A stretch of 64,000 nucleotides of DNA from NCBI GenBank assembly GCA_037951105.1, contig JBAMJV010005505.1:1-64000 (forward strand), in the 5' to 3' direction. Numbering within the stretch: the stretch's first letter is position 1; the number at the start of each line of letters is the position of its first letter. A program made the position numbers and the translations under genes. A model generated the notes under the pieces. That model saw only the letters and a program-made list of their open reading frames with translations, did not search any database and was not told the DNA's origin. Origin of the DNA: Echinarachnius parma (Eukaryota; Echinodermata; Echinoidea; Clypeasteroida; Echinarachniidae). Positions 20,111 to 32,614 of the stretch are shown here, piece by piece.

Positions 20111-20919
20111 CTCTGAGAAATTCAATTTCCAAAGACTTCGTGAAGAAGGACTTAGTTGTTTACTGTAAACAAGTTATACATGGCAGGATAAAGACAAATC
20201 ACGCTGAAGCACAAATAAGGCTTCATCTCAAGGCGGAGACATAATGCGTTAACCTCGTATAAGAATGCTTTTTATTGCATTTCAGTTCTTTCCATCGCAG
20301 TAACAAAAAATGTACCGAACAAACATATCAAGGACTGACAAGGACTTATTTTATGGGCAAATTATCATGACTATCAAACCTGAGCGAGTGTGACTGAAAT
20401 ACAATACAGAGGTCCGAAAGAAAAAATAGTTCGATTACACTTACATTAATTACAGCACCTTATTTCCTTGATGTCAACAATCGCCGTCTAGAAAGGTGTT
20501 CCTGATATTCACACAATCATACATACAAGGTTGGTTCTCCATCATAATTACACGAGATTTCCATGATCAGTGGCGCCATTTTTCGAAAAAGCAATGCTGT
20601 CATAAATATCGGACTATTATAAAACATAAGTTTAATGCTATCATTAAATGTATGCCTCAACATATCATGTATCAGAGTGATATCATTGAATTCACGTACT
20701 GGTAATACTCCATTACATATTTCTGGACCTCCTGCGAAGATCTTGGACCACATGCACTTTCCTTTCAAAGACTGGTAATACTCCAATACTCCTGGACCGT
20801 ATATCTTGTGAATATCTTGGACGAACTTTCATTCAAACTTGTGTGGTCTGTGCATGTGGTATGCGATCACTGCCATATACACGACTCATGCCGTAATCAT
20901 GGTTATTGGTCGAAAATTC

Positions 20920-21092
20920 TCCGTCAATTTGCTTTTGAATCATAATAAGTTTGGGTAAAACCACCACTCGAGTTTCTTCCTCGTTCCATTGAAAGTGAAA
21001 GCGATAATGTACCGTCAAATTGCTTCAAATCATAATAGATTTGGAGAAGAAAAAAAAAACACCACTCGAGTTCTTTTCATTGAAAGTGGTGG
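20920..21092. repeat. Two diverged tandem copies, about 93-bp period
   Basis: GTCAAATTGCTT...AATCATAATA, then CACCACTCGAGTT and CATTGAAAGTG, occur in both units. The second contains an A run. Confidence 0.6.
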
Positions 21093-21699
21093 ACTTCCAT
21101 GCTTTACAGACTATTGCGTCTGTAACCGTTATACAAGGGATAAACAGTTTCTCGCCCTTTGTCCAAGATCCATGGGCCCAACAAAAAGCAAGCCCATCCG
21201 AGCCTCGGAGCAACATTAGTTTTCCACCTCATCGCTTTTCCTTTTGTATTTCGCCAGACCATAAAAGCCCACTCGTTTAATACAGGTGAACACAAATTGG
21301 ATTGGATCGGGATTACGAATTCACATTCACAGGCAATTTGTTTACATCATCCACAACTTATTTTGCATCATTCACACACTTGTATTGATCTAGATCATAT
21401 AGATGCAAGTCAGAAGGAGACTTTCATTTTAATCCATTTACATAACGTAGGGGAAAGGGGAACTTGAATAATTACGTTCCAATGTCTGTCCTCGATAATT
21501 ATTACAATCAAGATGTGTGTTTATTAATACAAGTATACAGGCCACGGAACTAGTGCAGAATCGGTCTTATTAACAATGATTAACGTGCTTGGCTGCTTGC
21601 AACTAATGTTTATCTATATAAATGTGTGTTTCTAAACATTGATAGACAAACATTTATAGACACATGCATTTGGTGTGTCATGCAGCTTGATGTGACACC

Positions 21700-21960
21700 C
21701 CATGTAACTATGTTAATATGTTGTATATATTTTGTATGTTGTATATGTTCTTTAACATTACAAAACATGTAAACAAAATGCATTTTTATTATGGAAATAT
21801 ATAAACACTTTGCGATTGTTTAAATTGTTTGTAGTATATTCTGTTAATTATTTGTATAATTATGTTTCTATTATATTTGTTTTGGTGAAGTCGCGAAATA
21901 AACGAAATGAAATGAAATTAATACAATTTAAAAAACGCATTCGATGGCATTTTATCGTCC
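21700..21960 (+). repeat. Probable LINE 3' tail
   Basis: GGTGAAGTCGCGAAATAAAC followed by GAAATGAAATGAAAT is the type of terminal sequence found on deuterostome LINEs. There is no coding remnant upstream that I can recognise. Confidence 0.3.
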
Positions 21961-23935
21961 GAAATCAAATCTCAGTCGTATTAACTCAACTCTAAATTGA
22001 AAATAAATATTCATTTAAAAAATTTTCCGTAATATTAACAAATAGTATAACACATAATTGCATGCATATTCTAGGTATAATATACACCTACAAGACTATC
22101 ATTGTAGATCTCATATCACTTATGTGGACTACAATAACAGAGAAATCTATACGAGTGGTGAGGGACACATAACTATTCTTCCCACCTTCGTAACTTATTG
22201 ATCGCCGCTTTGTTGCGACTACTCTCATTTCTTCGCGAATGGGGCATTTGGGCATTCTTTGGAACAATGGCGGGTTCCAATAAAAACTGCGGGAGACCCT
22301 GGACATAAGTGTCGGTTTTCAATAATATAATTTCGTCAATTTAGTGTGAAAATCATTTTAATCCTGCAAATCGGATTTAAGAAACTTTTAATGACCTCCT
22401 GGAATATTGCAAATTTTGAGGCATTTTATAAATAAACACAAACGTTGCATCCGATTGCTTGCATTCGCGCAAATAGTATGTTACAGTTATATCAGACGAT
22501 ATTGTACAGATCGAATCCCAAATAAAATATTTAACTTGGCGACCTAAATATGTATAATTAGAGAAAGTTGTTTGAAAGCAACGACACAATTTCGTCTGGA
22601 CTATTATCTTTTATTTATTCGAAAATGGTTCTAGGGTGTTGGTTCCCTCTAAGAAAGCACACTTTAATGTGCAATGTATTCTGGGGGGAAATTAGGGTAC
22701 ATGATCCTACATCTATCACCCCTTTGGCTTTATTCCAACCACAAATGTGAGGGAAATAATACATTTTCCTTATGTGATCTCTTCTATGTATAGTGCAAAA
22801 ACCGTGCATAAAAAAAGAAGCAAGAAAGAGCTTGCATTCTTGGTGAACTTTGTCTGTTCGCTGAATATTGTTGATTCGACCATGAACACGTTATGCAAAT
22901 GCGGCGACAAAAACCACGGTGCTTTAATTTGTTTAGATATGGCGAAGAGTCCTTTGGAGATTGAAATGTAACCAAACATGTCTTTACTTTGAGTTCGATA
23001 TACATTATAAATGGATAGTGTTACTTATGTGAATGGTAATTGAAACGCGTAATTACATTACCTGCGCTGATGCAAACTCGCATTACACTTTCGGGAATAA
23101 ATTTCCTTTCAACATTGAAATTAATGTAAATGAAGGACGCAACAGTGTATGTGTTTGGTGATCAGTGCACAAAGTAAACAAGTTATTTTGTTTTCTTGTC
23201 TATATAAATTCATTATGGATTGAAGCGGAAGCAGTATGATGTGATAAACATAAAATATCAAAGACAGGATTAATTTCAGAACAAAATGATAGTTCAAATA
23301 TTTGAACTATTATTTTATTTATCAATATTTTCACATAAACTCCAGACGGTTGTCCTTCATTTGTATTAAGCCACATTTTCTCTGAACGACAATATTGTGA
23401 AACTGTTTCTTACTGAGAAATACTTCATAATTTTAAAAAATGAAATGGCAATTATTGGAAATAATTATTGTGAATTCGAAATCAAAACAACAACATCATT
23501 GACGTGAGGAAAATCACTATGTCATGAAAGCTATAATGGTTTATGCCAAAAACGATAAAGACTTGTTTGTTATTTTTTAGGTAGAGATTCCATTTATTTA
23601 TATAAAATAAAATATTGTCTTTTAAATGACACCTTACTCATTGCATATAAAGGTACATCTTGGAAATGTAGTTAAAATTATCAGTCATTTTCTTATTAGT
23701 CTCGTTTTTTCAGCAAGTATAATCTCGAATCGGTAAAAAAAACTTTTACCAGTTTTTGCATTTCAACCCTTCGTGTGTGATCCGTCATATATTAACCGAA
23801 GCCCGCTGGGTTCCAATTAGACCTTGCCTATGGGGGTGTACGTTGGGCAAGAATAACCGGATAGTCAAAACATATCACGTCAACCGTTTGACTACGAACA
23901 GTTATCATATGGACCGCTTATTAATACTAATGATA
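21961..23935. other. AT-rich intergenic DNA, nothing firm
   Basis: Only short unsupported frames are present. One minus-strand open stretch at about 22180-22335 has good amino-acid composition but no start codon and no convincing splice pair. Confidence 0.4.
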
Positions 23936-23938
23936 ACG

Positions 23939-24015
23939 GTGATGATAATGATGATGATGATGATAATAATAATAATAATAATAATACAAATTTTAAAACA
24001 AGATAATAATAATAA
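23939..24015 (+). repeat. Trinucleotide microsatellite (GAT)n(AAT)n
   Basis: Runs of GAT then AAT with short interruptions. Confidence 0.9.
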
Positions 24016-24594
24016 TATGAGAGGGATAACAGTTCATGCAAATTTGTAACCACATATTGAATTTTTTAAAAAACCTCAATTTGTCTACAAACATTAACCA
24101 AGTTCAAGAAAACGTTCCTTTGTTGCAATGTATACAAGTTGCGAAATAAACACACGTGCAATGATATTTTAAACCAAAAGATCTTTACATTTAAGAAATT
24201 GTCTATAAAGGCATATGATGATAATTTAAGCAGGTATAAGTGAGAATGCATTAATATTTATCACGTAATCAAAACTCACCTATTTGGCAAATGACGGAAG
24301 AACGTAAAGCGTATATAATTCCTTTAATTATGTCCTAATTAGCCGTTGTGTCTTCAGGCAACATCATTCCTTACAAACCCAGGAGACATCCTGTGTAATA
24401 ATATCCTTACAAAAAATGATAATGATATCCAGATATTAACAACCTTGTGACGAGATTCGTTTTCTTCGAGTTACAAAACAAGTGAATCTTCGTCCTGCCG
24501 ATCACGGTGAAATAAAGTTCAGCAGATCATACAGGTCTATGTCTCGAAACAGGTGCTCTTTAGTTCATGCGCATCATTCTGTGTTTCTACATAC

Positions 24595-24668
24595 AGGACC
24601 CGATATGAGAACGGTAATGATAATCACAAACACTGCAGCTGCTGCTCCGTATAGCCACATCCTTAATC
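24595..24668 (-). CDS. Candidate start exon encoding a signal peptide or membrane segment
   Basis: On the minus strand, acceptor TTTCTTACAG precedes eight bases, then ATG at 24660 and 22 codons encoding MWLYGAAAAVFVIIITVLIS plus GP, then donor GTATGTAG. The small basic-poor N-terminus and long hydrophobic core fit a signal peptide or anchor. The junction would be phase 0, so it cannot join the THSD1-like exon 2 in frame. The plus strand of the same segment also has AG and GTAAGA borders, so the strand is not certain. No partner exon was found. Confidence 0.3.
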
Positions 24669-24789
24669 CTGTAAGAAACAGTATGAACATTCTGTTGGTG
24701 TGGATGAATCCAGTATAGTATCCTAACTATCCTGGTGTTGTTCCTGGTTATACGGCTTCACACCTTGTCCTCATTCTATGAGAAAGCGG

Positions 24790-25275
24790 GACCTCCTCCA
24801 GATCCGCAGGCTGTCAGTCAAATACTAAGTGAACAATGTCATATCATGTCTATGGTTTCTGAACTATCCGCTGCATTTTTTCAGGATTGGATTAGGATTC
24901 AAAGAAAGCGAAGAGATGATAAACTTGCACGCTAGTTCCTGCAGGCTGTCAGCCAAATACTGCACACTGTCATAACCATTTCTATGGTTTTCTGAACTTT
25001 CCGCTAAATAAGGATCCAAAGAAATCAAACCGAGGTTCAACTTGCACGCACTTCTTGCAGCTAGACTGTCTGTCAAGTATTACCTGGGTTCCGAACCTTC
25101 CGCTAAATTAGGATACAAAAGAAACCAACCTGACTACATGAGGATCAATTTTGTTCAGGATATTGTAGGCCTATCGAACATAGGTCTTTGTCCCTATAGG
25201 TCAAATACCGCACGTTTTTCTATGGTTTCTGAACTTTCCGCTGCATTAGATGACAAAGAAAGCAAGCAACCGAAC
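24790..25275. repeat. Four diverged tandem copies, about 110-135 bp
   Basis: GGTTTCTGAACTTTCCGCT-type sequence recurs at about 24853, 24983, 25089 and 25222, each preceded by a GTC(A/T)GTCAAATA-type block and followed by GGAT(T/C)CAAAGAAA. Confidence 0.65.
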
Positions 25276-25540
25276 TGAGGATAAAAACTTGGTTAAGACG
25301 GATGTCATCTCGCGTTGTCTGCAAGATGCATGTAGTCCGTGCAATATATACGGTCATAACGGGTCCTTATAGAGAACCCTCGTAACAATAGGGGGTCTGG
25401 TCTTAGTGGTCTAATAATGCGCACTAATCTATCGATCCGTCCCCAATATTATCATTAGCAGTCTCTTCAGCCATGACTTCACGCAGAACTGAACCTATAT
25501 AGTCTTACCCTCAAACCGGAGGAAGAACTTCTTTCTAGTC

Positions 25541-25727
25541 TCAAGTTAACTCGATCAATTATGTAGGATCTTATACTTACTTGTTGTTTGTACGCATAAA
25601 TTATTTCCTCTCAAGTTAACTCAATCAATTCTGAAAGATCTTATAAACTTGTTGTTTATACGCATACATTATTTCCTCTCAAGTTAACTCGATCAATGGT
25701 GTAAGATCTGTTTTTGTTGTTGTTCAC
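25541..25727. repeat. Three tandem copies, about 69 bp
   Basis: Units start TCAAGTTAACTCGATCAAT at 25541, 25611 and 25679 and end with an ACGCATA(A/C)ATTATTTCC block. The third copy is partial. Confidence 0.85.
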
Positions 25728-25860
25728 TCAAAACTTTACTCTGTCATGTCATCCGTTGATGATTTTGAAACTGGACGTGGCAACGCCCCGGATTTATTAG
25801 AATTGTCCACGGACAACACTAAAATCAATCATACGTTTCCTGTAAGCATTGTACAAGTCT

Positions 25861-26230
25861 GATGACTCCAAATTTACCACAATGCAACGACAAGCATTGC
25901 ATTGTCTTAGCCAGAATATAGTATGAACCAACCCAGTCAGTAATCTGCAAGTCAATAGATGTTCTATAAGTTCTTTGAAATATTTTTTTGGTCTCCTATG
26001 AGATGACTCAAAATTCACCACAGTGCATGAAACAGCATTGCATTGCCTTAGTAGGCAGAATATACGTATATACACCAACCAAGTTTAATAGTAATCTGCA
26101 AGTCAACGGATCTTCTAAGTTCTTTGAAATATTGTCATGGTCTCCTTTAACTGAAGTGATGACTCAAAATTTACCAAAATTCACTTAAAGGCAGAATATA
26201 CCAACCTACAAAACACTATGTAATTGGCAA
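25861..26230. repeat. Three tandem copies, about 140-155 bp
   Basis: GATGACTC(C/A)AAATTTACCA begins units at 25861, 26002 and 26158. Each contains AATCTGCAAGTCAA and TTCTTTGAAATATT-type sequence. Confidence 0.8.
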
Positions 26231-26249
26231 GTCAACATAATCTACGTAC

Positions 26250-26414
26250 ACACGTGATGCGAACACGGTGAACAGCGATGGTGCTATCTAGGTTTCTTCG
26301 CACCGTGGGTGTCACAGCAGGCGCCACTACGGGAGGGATGGCGCTGGAAAAACACACAATAGTAACTGCTGCTAACAAGACCGATGACCCTGTCTGCAAC
26401 ACCACACCACGCAT
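26250..26414 (-). CDS. Candidate signal-peptide exon
   Basis: From ATG at 26414 the frame reads MRGVVLQTGSSVLLAAVTIV followed by CFSSAIPPVVAPAVTPTVRR, a good signal peptide with a plausible cleavage site. The local base composition is GC-richer than its surroundings. A GTACGT donor would end the exon at 26250 in phase 0; otherwise the frame stops at 26232. No downstream exon or homologous family was recognised. It could be a short secreted peptide or a chance frame. Confidence 0.28.
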
Positions 26415-26940
26415 ACTACATGTACTTCCCTAGTTCCCTGGCCTTAGCACCTTTCGAACAAATTCCACGCAAGAACTTAGAACGTGTGTGTCCCAATTTG
26501 CAAAATGTTTTCTTTCAATTTTGGATAACTGTCTATCATTCATTCTGGACGATCTTATTGGGGTTGCTTTTGACCAATGTTTTTTTTACTGAGATTCTAA
26601 ATCTAGAATCTGAGAGTTTCCATATTTGACAATGCCAATAAATTGCCCCCTTGCAAAGCAGCCGTTTGTAATTAGAGCTCCCATGATAAATAAATCGATT
26701 AATTAATTAATAGATAAATACATAAATACATACATTAATTAATAAATAGTGTTGCATATTTTGCAACATCAAAACACTTTATGTCTGCATCCTATACAGC
26801 TGATGTAGTTTTGCAGTAAATCTCTCAAGGCTCGATCATTAGTCTTCTCATTTGTTCATAGTTCATTTTCTAAAGAAGATCTATCATGATATAAATCCTT
26901 GGGCTGCCACTTCGGTTATCTAGCCAAGAAACGTGTTTAA

Positions 26941-27473
26941 AGGGGTAGTTCAGTTTTGGTAGAGAGGGCGCTGCACATCACAATTGTTTGTGAGGTAATG
27001 AAAAACTGAGTGTCGAATTTGAGAGAATATGCAATTTTAATGGCAGAATAAACTTTATTTGGTCAAAATCGACCCAGAAACAGCTGAAATATCAATAAAT
27101 ATATCCGACCTTATAATTATTTGGGGCCCAAATAATTAGATGATTTAAAAAAAAAAAAAAAAAATGCTTGCACTTTTTCAAAAATTTGCAAAAGCGTTTT
27201 TTAAATAGTTGTTGATGATCTCTCTATTTAATCATTATTTTAAAAAAACATCACATGCATAATTTTGTATGAAAAATGGTTGAAAACAATGCCTTTTTAG
27301 AAAGCGCCCTCTTGTGTTTTAATGGCTCTCTTTGAATGATAACGGGCTTTTTACTTAGTCGTTTGTAATTATGCATACCTTTCGAGCATGGTGGAGTTAT
27401 AACTATTAGTTTATAATGTTACTGTCCAGGTTTGGTTACTAAAGTTCAGCCTTACCAAAACTGTACTATCCCT
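26941..27473 (-). mobile_element. TTAA-flanked element, family AGGGGTAGTWCAG, copy 2
   Basis: The 533-bp element is flanked by TTAA (26937-26940 and 27474-27477). Its termini AGGGGTAGTTCAGTTTTGGT and the inverse are well preserved. It is inverted relative to the copies at 7690 and 61179. Confidence 0.85.
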
Positions 27474-27607
27474 TTAAGCTATTTTCTTCACTTGATAACA
27501 TATTTTCCCGAAACACTTTAATTTTAAACAAGGGCTTGTTATAGGCTACAGAAGAACAGATAGAGACACCCTCGGCCCTCCCTTAATTGTACCTGAGGCA
27601 GGGCGTG

Positions 27608-28165
27608 ACATTTTTCTTCAATCATCCGGTACTTGTTGAAACGCACATTGTTGTATGACATAATTATACTGTAGGTGCTCAAGTGAAGATTTACGTCTGA
27701 AGGGGATACTTATCTGACACTCATGTGGTCTAAGAAGCAGACATTCAACAAACATCATCAGCAAAATGGTGGACTTTTCTAGCCTTCCAAGACCACGTTT
27801 GAGACATTTTTTCTTCAAAGTCATCCGGTACCTGTTGAAACACACATTGCTGTCTGTCATAGGTGCTCAAGTGAAGATTTACGTCTGAAGGGAAGTCTTA
27901 TCTGACACTCATGTGGTCTAATTAGAAGCAGACATTCCACAAACATCATCAGCAAAACGGTGTATTTTTCTTGGCTATATACCAAGACGGCGTTTGTGAC
28001 ATTTTTTCTTCAAAGTCATTCCGGTACCTGTTGAAACACACATTGTTGTCTGTCATAGGTGCTCAAGTGGAGTATTTTGTCTGAGAGCATTGCCGAGTGG
28101 GACACTTTACTGTATCTGACATGTAGCCGAAAAGCACACATTTCATAACCAACATCAGCAAAAGG
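27608..28165. repeat. Three tandem copies, about 195 bp
   Basis: CAT(T)CCGGTAC(C/T)TGTTGAAAC occurs at 27623, 27822 and 28017. Each unit also has TAGGTGCTCAAGTG and CATCATCAGCAAAA-type blocks. Confidence 0.85.
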
Positions 28166-29310
28166 GTGTCCTTTTCTTGCTACCGACACTCACGGTAACT
28201 CCCTTCATGCCATTTTGAGCATCACGATCTATGGAAAGCTCGCCTGCAGGTGTGTTTTGTTCAAGGTATTACTCGAGTTGTGTGCCAAAACATTGAGTCC
28301 ACAACGATTTTCAAGCAGAAAAAAGTGTTCCAATCTAACTTTCATTACCTTTGTTATATATTAAGACCTTCTTTATATTATAATTATGTATTTAATAAAA
28401 AAAATAACATCCAAACTACAGTTTAAAAGGCCCCACAAACTACAAAAACAATATATTTTTTTATTTGTACAAACCATGTTTTTAATGAAAACTTTATTAT
28501 GATTACATTGAAATTTCAAGAATAATATTTTGTGTGAGTTTTTCGCATTTGGCAATATTAAAACAGTGTGCCCGTCAATGAACGATTCGGTTTCAGCTTT
28601 CTTTCTAAAATAGCGAGGATAACCATGTGACCATGTATGGACCTTTATTTTAATTCAAAGAACGTGCTCTTATCGAGGGTCTAATGCATATTTCACGTAA
28701 ATTGAAGAAACGTATCAATCTTTGTTGGTCATGTTGGTGGCGTGATACAAAATGTCAATTGAATGAGTGCGATATGGACCCAACACATCTGCGGAACGTC
28801 GTTAATACGATATTCATTCAATTAATTAGTCATGTTAGCTATATTATGCAGAGGTGGAATGGGTTGCCTATGGAAACTACATACCGCCAATCTAATGATT
28901 GAAAGCCAGTATAATCACGATAATGTAATATATTCAGTATAATAAGTTCAGTCTTTTGTGCATTATACCGGTACGACGAACATGCTATGGAAAGTAAACG
29001 CTAGTATACAGATTTATGAAACTGTTAGACATTTTTTTTTTGTCACCGAATTACTGCATGATGAGGGAGAAGTTAATTCAATGAATATTTATGTGCTCGT
29101 GTTGTTAACGAACAATTCTGATATGTGAAGCTGGAAAGCGCCACATAAGGGTGTGCGGTTCATGTGCCCCTCAAATTAGAAAGTTCACACTTGTCACTTT
29201 ACTTATGGCTAGGAATTTGTTAAAAGGTATTTTCGTTCCGTCTTCATGGTCTTGACCCTCTTTCTATTTGCCAATTTTTATGAGATGCTTGAAAAAACGA
29301 TGAGATTAAT
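28166..29310. other. AT-rich intergenic DNA, nothing recognised
   Basis: No exon, RNA gene or bounded repeat could be supported. Confidence 0.45.
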
Positions 29311-29312
29311 GT

Positions 29313-29700
29313 CAGGCCCGTAGCCAGGGGGAATGCGTTGAGTGCGTACAAGCCCCCCCCCCCCCCCCCCCAAAAAAAAAAAACCCTCTGAAAGGTCCAC
29401 TTTACTATCGGTTTTGGCCATCTAAACCAGGTCTCGGTCAAGACGATCGGTCTTGATGATGAACCTCGCCACAATTACACAACTCAAACCAATATTCTTG
29501 ATATTGGTCGCGATCGGTGTCGGTGATGATCCCCCTCCCCCGAGTCCCTCACTTACACAACTCAAACCTATGGTCTCGGCCGCGGTCGGTCTCGACGATG
29601 ACCCCCCCCCCCCCCTTGCACAACTTAAACCAATGGTCTCGGTCCCGTTTTTGCAAATTACGCACCCCACCCCCCCCCCCCCCCTTGAATTGATAGTTTT
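29313..29700. mobile_element. G/C-homopolymer element remnant
   Basis: It begins CAGGCCCGTAGCCAGGGGG, followed by C runs at about 29347, 29605 and 29680 and repeated GGTCTCGGTC/GGTCTCGACG blocks like those at 30480-30600 and 34850-35050. No matching right terminus or target duplication was found. Confidence 0.45.
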
Positions 29701-29756
29701 TGGCGTACTATAGTAGGTATAACAGTTATAACGGGATGAGAATCGTACCGCGCTTA

Positions 29757-29972
29757 AGCCATCCTCATACAAAGCCGACTCGACCCGATCCGACTGGTTT
29801 TCATGCAGGCTAGAGTCGGTTTCGCTCAGTCGGAGCCGATTGAACATGTTGAATAAGCCTCGAATGATCTCCGACTGGCTCTTGACCGGCAAAAAAGGAG
29901 TCCTGAGGCAATGAACACTTAGCTGAACGGACTGAAAACTAGTCGGATCGGGTCGAGTCGGCTTTGGACATG
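29757..29972. mobile_element. Palindromic MITE (GACTCGACCCGATCCGACTG), copy 2
   Basis: Homologous to 13267-13466 across both arms, including CTCCGACTGGCTCTTGACC. The outermost termini have diverged. Confidence 0.7.
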
Positions 29973-30439
29973 TACGCTGACCAAGACAAAACGGTAAAAA
30001 CAAACCTGATGAGATTAATGCCATCGCCAGAGGTTGATGATTTACTTGCATAGATATCATAAAGGGGTGCAAATCAAACCACGCTTTTCTTCTCGGAGAA
30101 AACAAGGAGTAGTGATGCGCTCCTGTTTTATTGGACATACGTTGACCTTAAAATACAAAACGGTTACAAATACATGATGAGATTAATAACATCGCTCAAT
30201 TGCTAGTGTTCGGTTGGCAAGTATTATCATGAAGGGATGAAAATCAAACCTCGCCCTTTTTCCTCTGAGCAAATAAGGAATTGGGGAAGCGCTCCTTTTT
30301 TTTTTATTGGACATGCACGCTGACACGAGAACCCTGTACAAACTATCGTGTCAAGAAGCTCGTGACTATAGCCCTGCTTTCACACACATGTAACGACTTT
30401 TGGATGATCATCCGGAACTTGATGTTTAACATGTTTTAC

Positions 30440-30716
30440 TTTTTTCTAAGCGGGGGGGGGGGGGGGGGGGGTAGGGGGGGGGGGGGTGACCGTAAACAAA
30501 TTTCGCAGCCGAGGCCGAGAATTTTCAACATTTTCGAGGCCGAGACCATCGGTAATGATGGTCGAGACTCCTTAAATGTGGTCTCAAGACCAGCTACAAG
30601 TCTACAAGTTGTAAAGGGGGGGGGGGGGGGGGGTTGAAACCCCCCCAAAACAGTCATTTTTTTTCAAACCCCCCATACCCACCCATCCCCCGTCCCCCCC
30701 CCCCCTGGTTACGCCT
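30440..30716. mobile_element. G/C-homopolymer element remnant
   Basis: G runs at 30451 and 30615 and C runs near 30700 surround GAGGCCGAGACCATCGG and GGTCTCAAGACCAGCTACAA. The right end CCCCTGGTTACGCCTATG matches the end type of the intact element at 34781. The left terminus is missing. Confidence 0.5.
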
Positions 30717-32160
30717 ATGCTTGTAGGTAATTGGTATAACAGTAGGCATGGTAGGTAGGACTGGTTCGTTCTCGGTTGAATTTAAACCGAGAATTAGTCT
30801 CTTCTCAACGTCAATTTACATTATTTTTTTTAACGCAAGCGCCAATTTACGTGAGCTTTCGTGGATTGCATATAGTATATCAACAAACTGTTGGGTCACG
30901 TAACTTCGTAGACTTGGGTGACCTATTTCACGAATAGGCGCAAAACGTGAACGTGAACGTGATACGTGATACGTGACTGTTCGTTGCAAGCCGCTATCAT
31001 CATGGTAGCCCAAATCACCATGGCACTTCATAGCTATAAGGCATCATTATGTTACCTCTTAGCCATGCATGGGGTATCATCATGGTAATTCATAGCTATG
31101 GGGTATCATGATATGATATATACCCCATCATAATGATACCCCATCATAACACCCCCCAATGAAGCGCTGCCTGACCTAGGGTACCTGACTTGCATGCATC
31201 CAACACTAAAACACATTACTTGCCCTCACCTCTTGGCTATAGTGTGAACGTGGGAGTCAACCTCGTCTCAGCTCACTCCCTTGATTGATGCTCTGTACCA
31301 AACATATTCATTAAACCATGTAACATCGTATTTGAAAAGGGGGAGACACGATCATCATCGTTGATTGCTGAGCAAACTCAAGAAATTCCATCCCTTACTG
31401 CGACGGTTGAGAAAGAGAAAGACGTTAAGTCACTTTTTGTCATAATCATGCTTACATGAGAGTCACACAGGCGTTATTATAGTAGATAATCAGTTTTCAG
31501 CTGTATTTTGCATCGATCATGTTTAAAGTTTGAAAGCCATGTAGAAACCAATGGTACTCTAGTTCATACACAATTAATAATTGAAAAAATTAAGACATAG
31601 TCATCATCTGCAAATGTCGCATCATATATACTAGTTATAGAGGAGTCCGGCCTGCAAGATGCATGGTATGCATAACTCAAGTTAGCCAAAATCCTACTTA
31701 ACGCCCTTCTCACTCTCACCTGACGAAGTCTGATTTTTAATACGTGGACATCTTCATGAACCGGAAGTTTCCCTGACTGAGATGCAAGACTTCCCTCTCC
31801 CATTGAGACCTATTATCTAGGCGAAGCCAGTCCCAAAATGAGGAACAAGGAGGGGGCAAGTGTTCACATAGTGGGGTGGGGCATATGTGTGCCAAAATGA
31901 GTTTATATATGTTAATGCATTTATTGTATCATGTTGGCCAACATGTTTACAGTTAAGCAGTAAGATTTAGATATCAGGGAACATGAGGGTACCCCTCCCC
32001 CTCCCTAACTTGACCACCTAGTTTCGACCATGGACATGCTCGCTGACTCGTCCCCTTTAACTCTTATAGTGCCGCACTAATCAACCCTGTGCGTATGGAG
32101 TATGGATCGACGAGCGTGTAGATTGGGTAGAAAGTAAATACACGGATCTCTGATGATCCA
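30717..32160. other. Intergenic DNA with short palindromes
   Basis: Around 31010-31150, GGGGTATCAT/ATGATACCCC and TAGCTATGGGG motifs recur on both strands. No bounded element or exon was identified. Confidence 0.4.
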
Positions 32161-32166
32161 TTATTA

Positions 32167-32440
32167 AACTATGTCAAATTCAACGAAAATTACTTCGAGC
32201 TTCCATATGTCTCTTAAGTTTTTATAATTTAAAATGTCTCTCTAATTTTGGAAATATTTATGATTCAACTAAAAAGCGTTCTGGAACGCGTTTCGATTAT
32301 AACAAAACTCAATGGACAGTATAGGTGATAAAATCTGACATAAATCTTAATTTTTTTCTCTAGGTAAACAGTGTACCTTTTCTATGAAATTTTCACACAT
32401 CATTCTGAAGAATCTTCTGATGATATTGGTATATGATTTA
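32167..32440. repeat. Dispersed repeat shared with 52045-52385
   Basis: Both contain TGTCAAATTCAAC, then TTCTGGAACGC/TTCCGGAACGC followed by TTTCGATT, then CAATGG...TAGGTGATA, CACATCATTC(T/A)GAAGAAT and a TATTAGTATA-type end. Spacing is similar throughout. The termini were not resolved. Confidence 0.6.
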
Positions 32441-32548
32441 ATTTTTAAATATAACTTTTGGAAAAATCTGACAAAGTTAATGGATCTCTTTCTGGTATAT
32501 AAACCCTCTAAAAAAAAAGGTTTAACCCTTTCTGCGCTCTCAGCAGCG

Positions 32549-32614
32549 ATCGCCACGTACGATGTTGTGATTGACGAGCCAATCGCCACGTACGATGTTG
32601 TGATTGACGAGCCA
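32549..32614. repeat. Exact tandem duplication, 33 bp
   Basis: Two identical units containing CGCCACGTACGATGTTG stand in tandem without a mismatch. Confidence 0.95.

Noticed and set aside
22180-22335. Open minus-strand stretch including LPQFLLEPAIVPKNAQ
   Set aside because: It faintly recalls the first strand of an Ig domain, but there is no following cysteine, no start codon and no good splice pair.
24595-24668. Alternative first exon of the THSD1-like gene
   Set aside because: Its donor is phase 0, whereas THSD1-like exon 2 needs phase 1; joining them shifts the frame.
25541-25727. Possible CRISPR-like array
   Set aside because: Units are contiguous diverged tandem copies without repeat-spacer alternation, in a eukaryotic genome.
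29422-30138. 238-codon minus-strand frame
   Set aside because: It runs through C/G homopolymers and a palindromic MITE. Composition, not selection, keeps it open.
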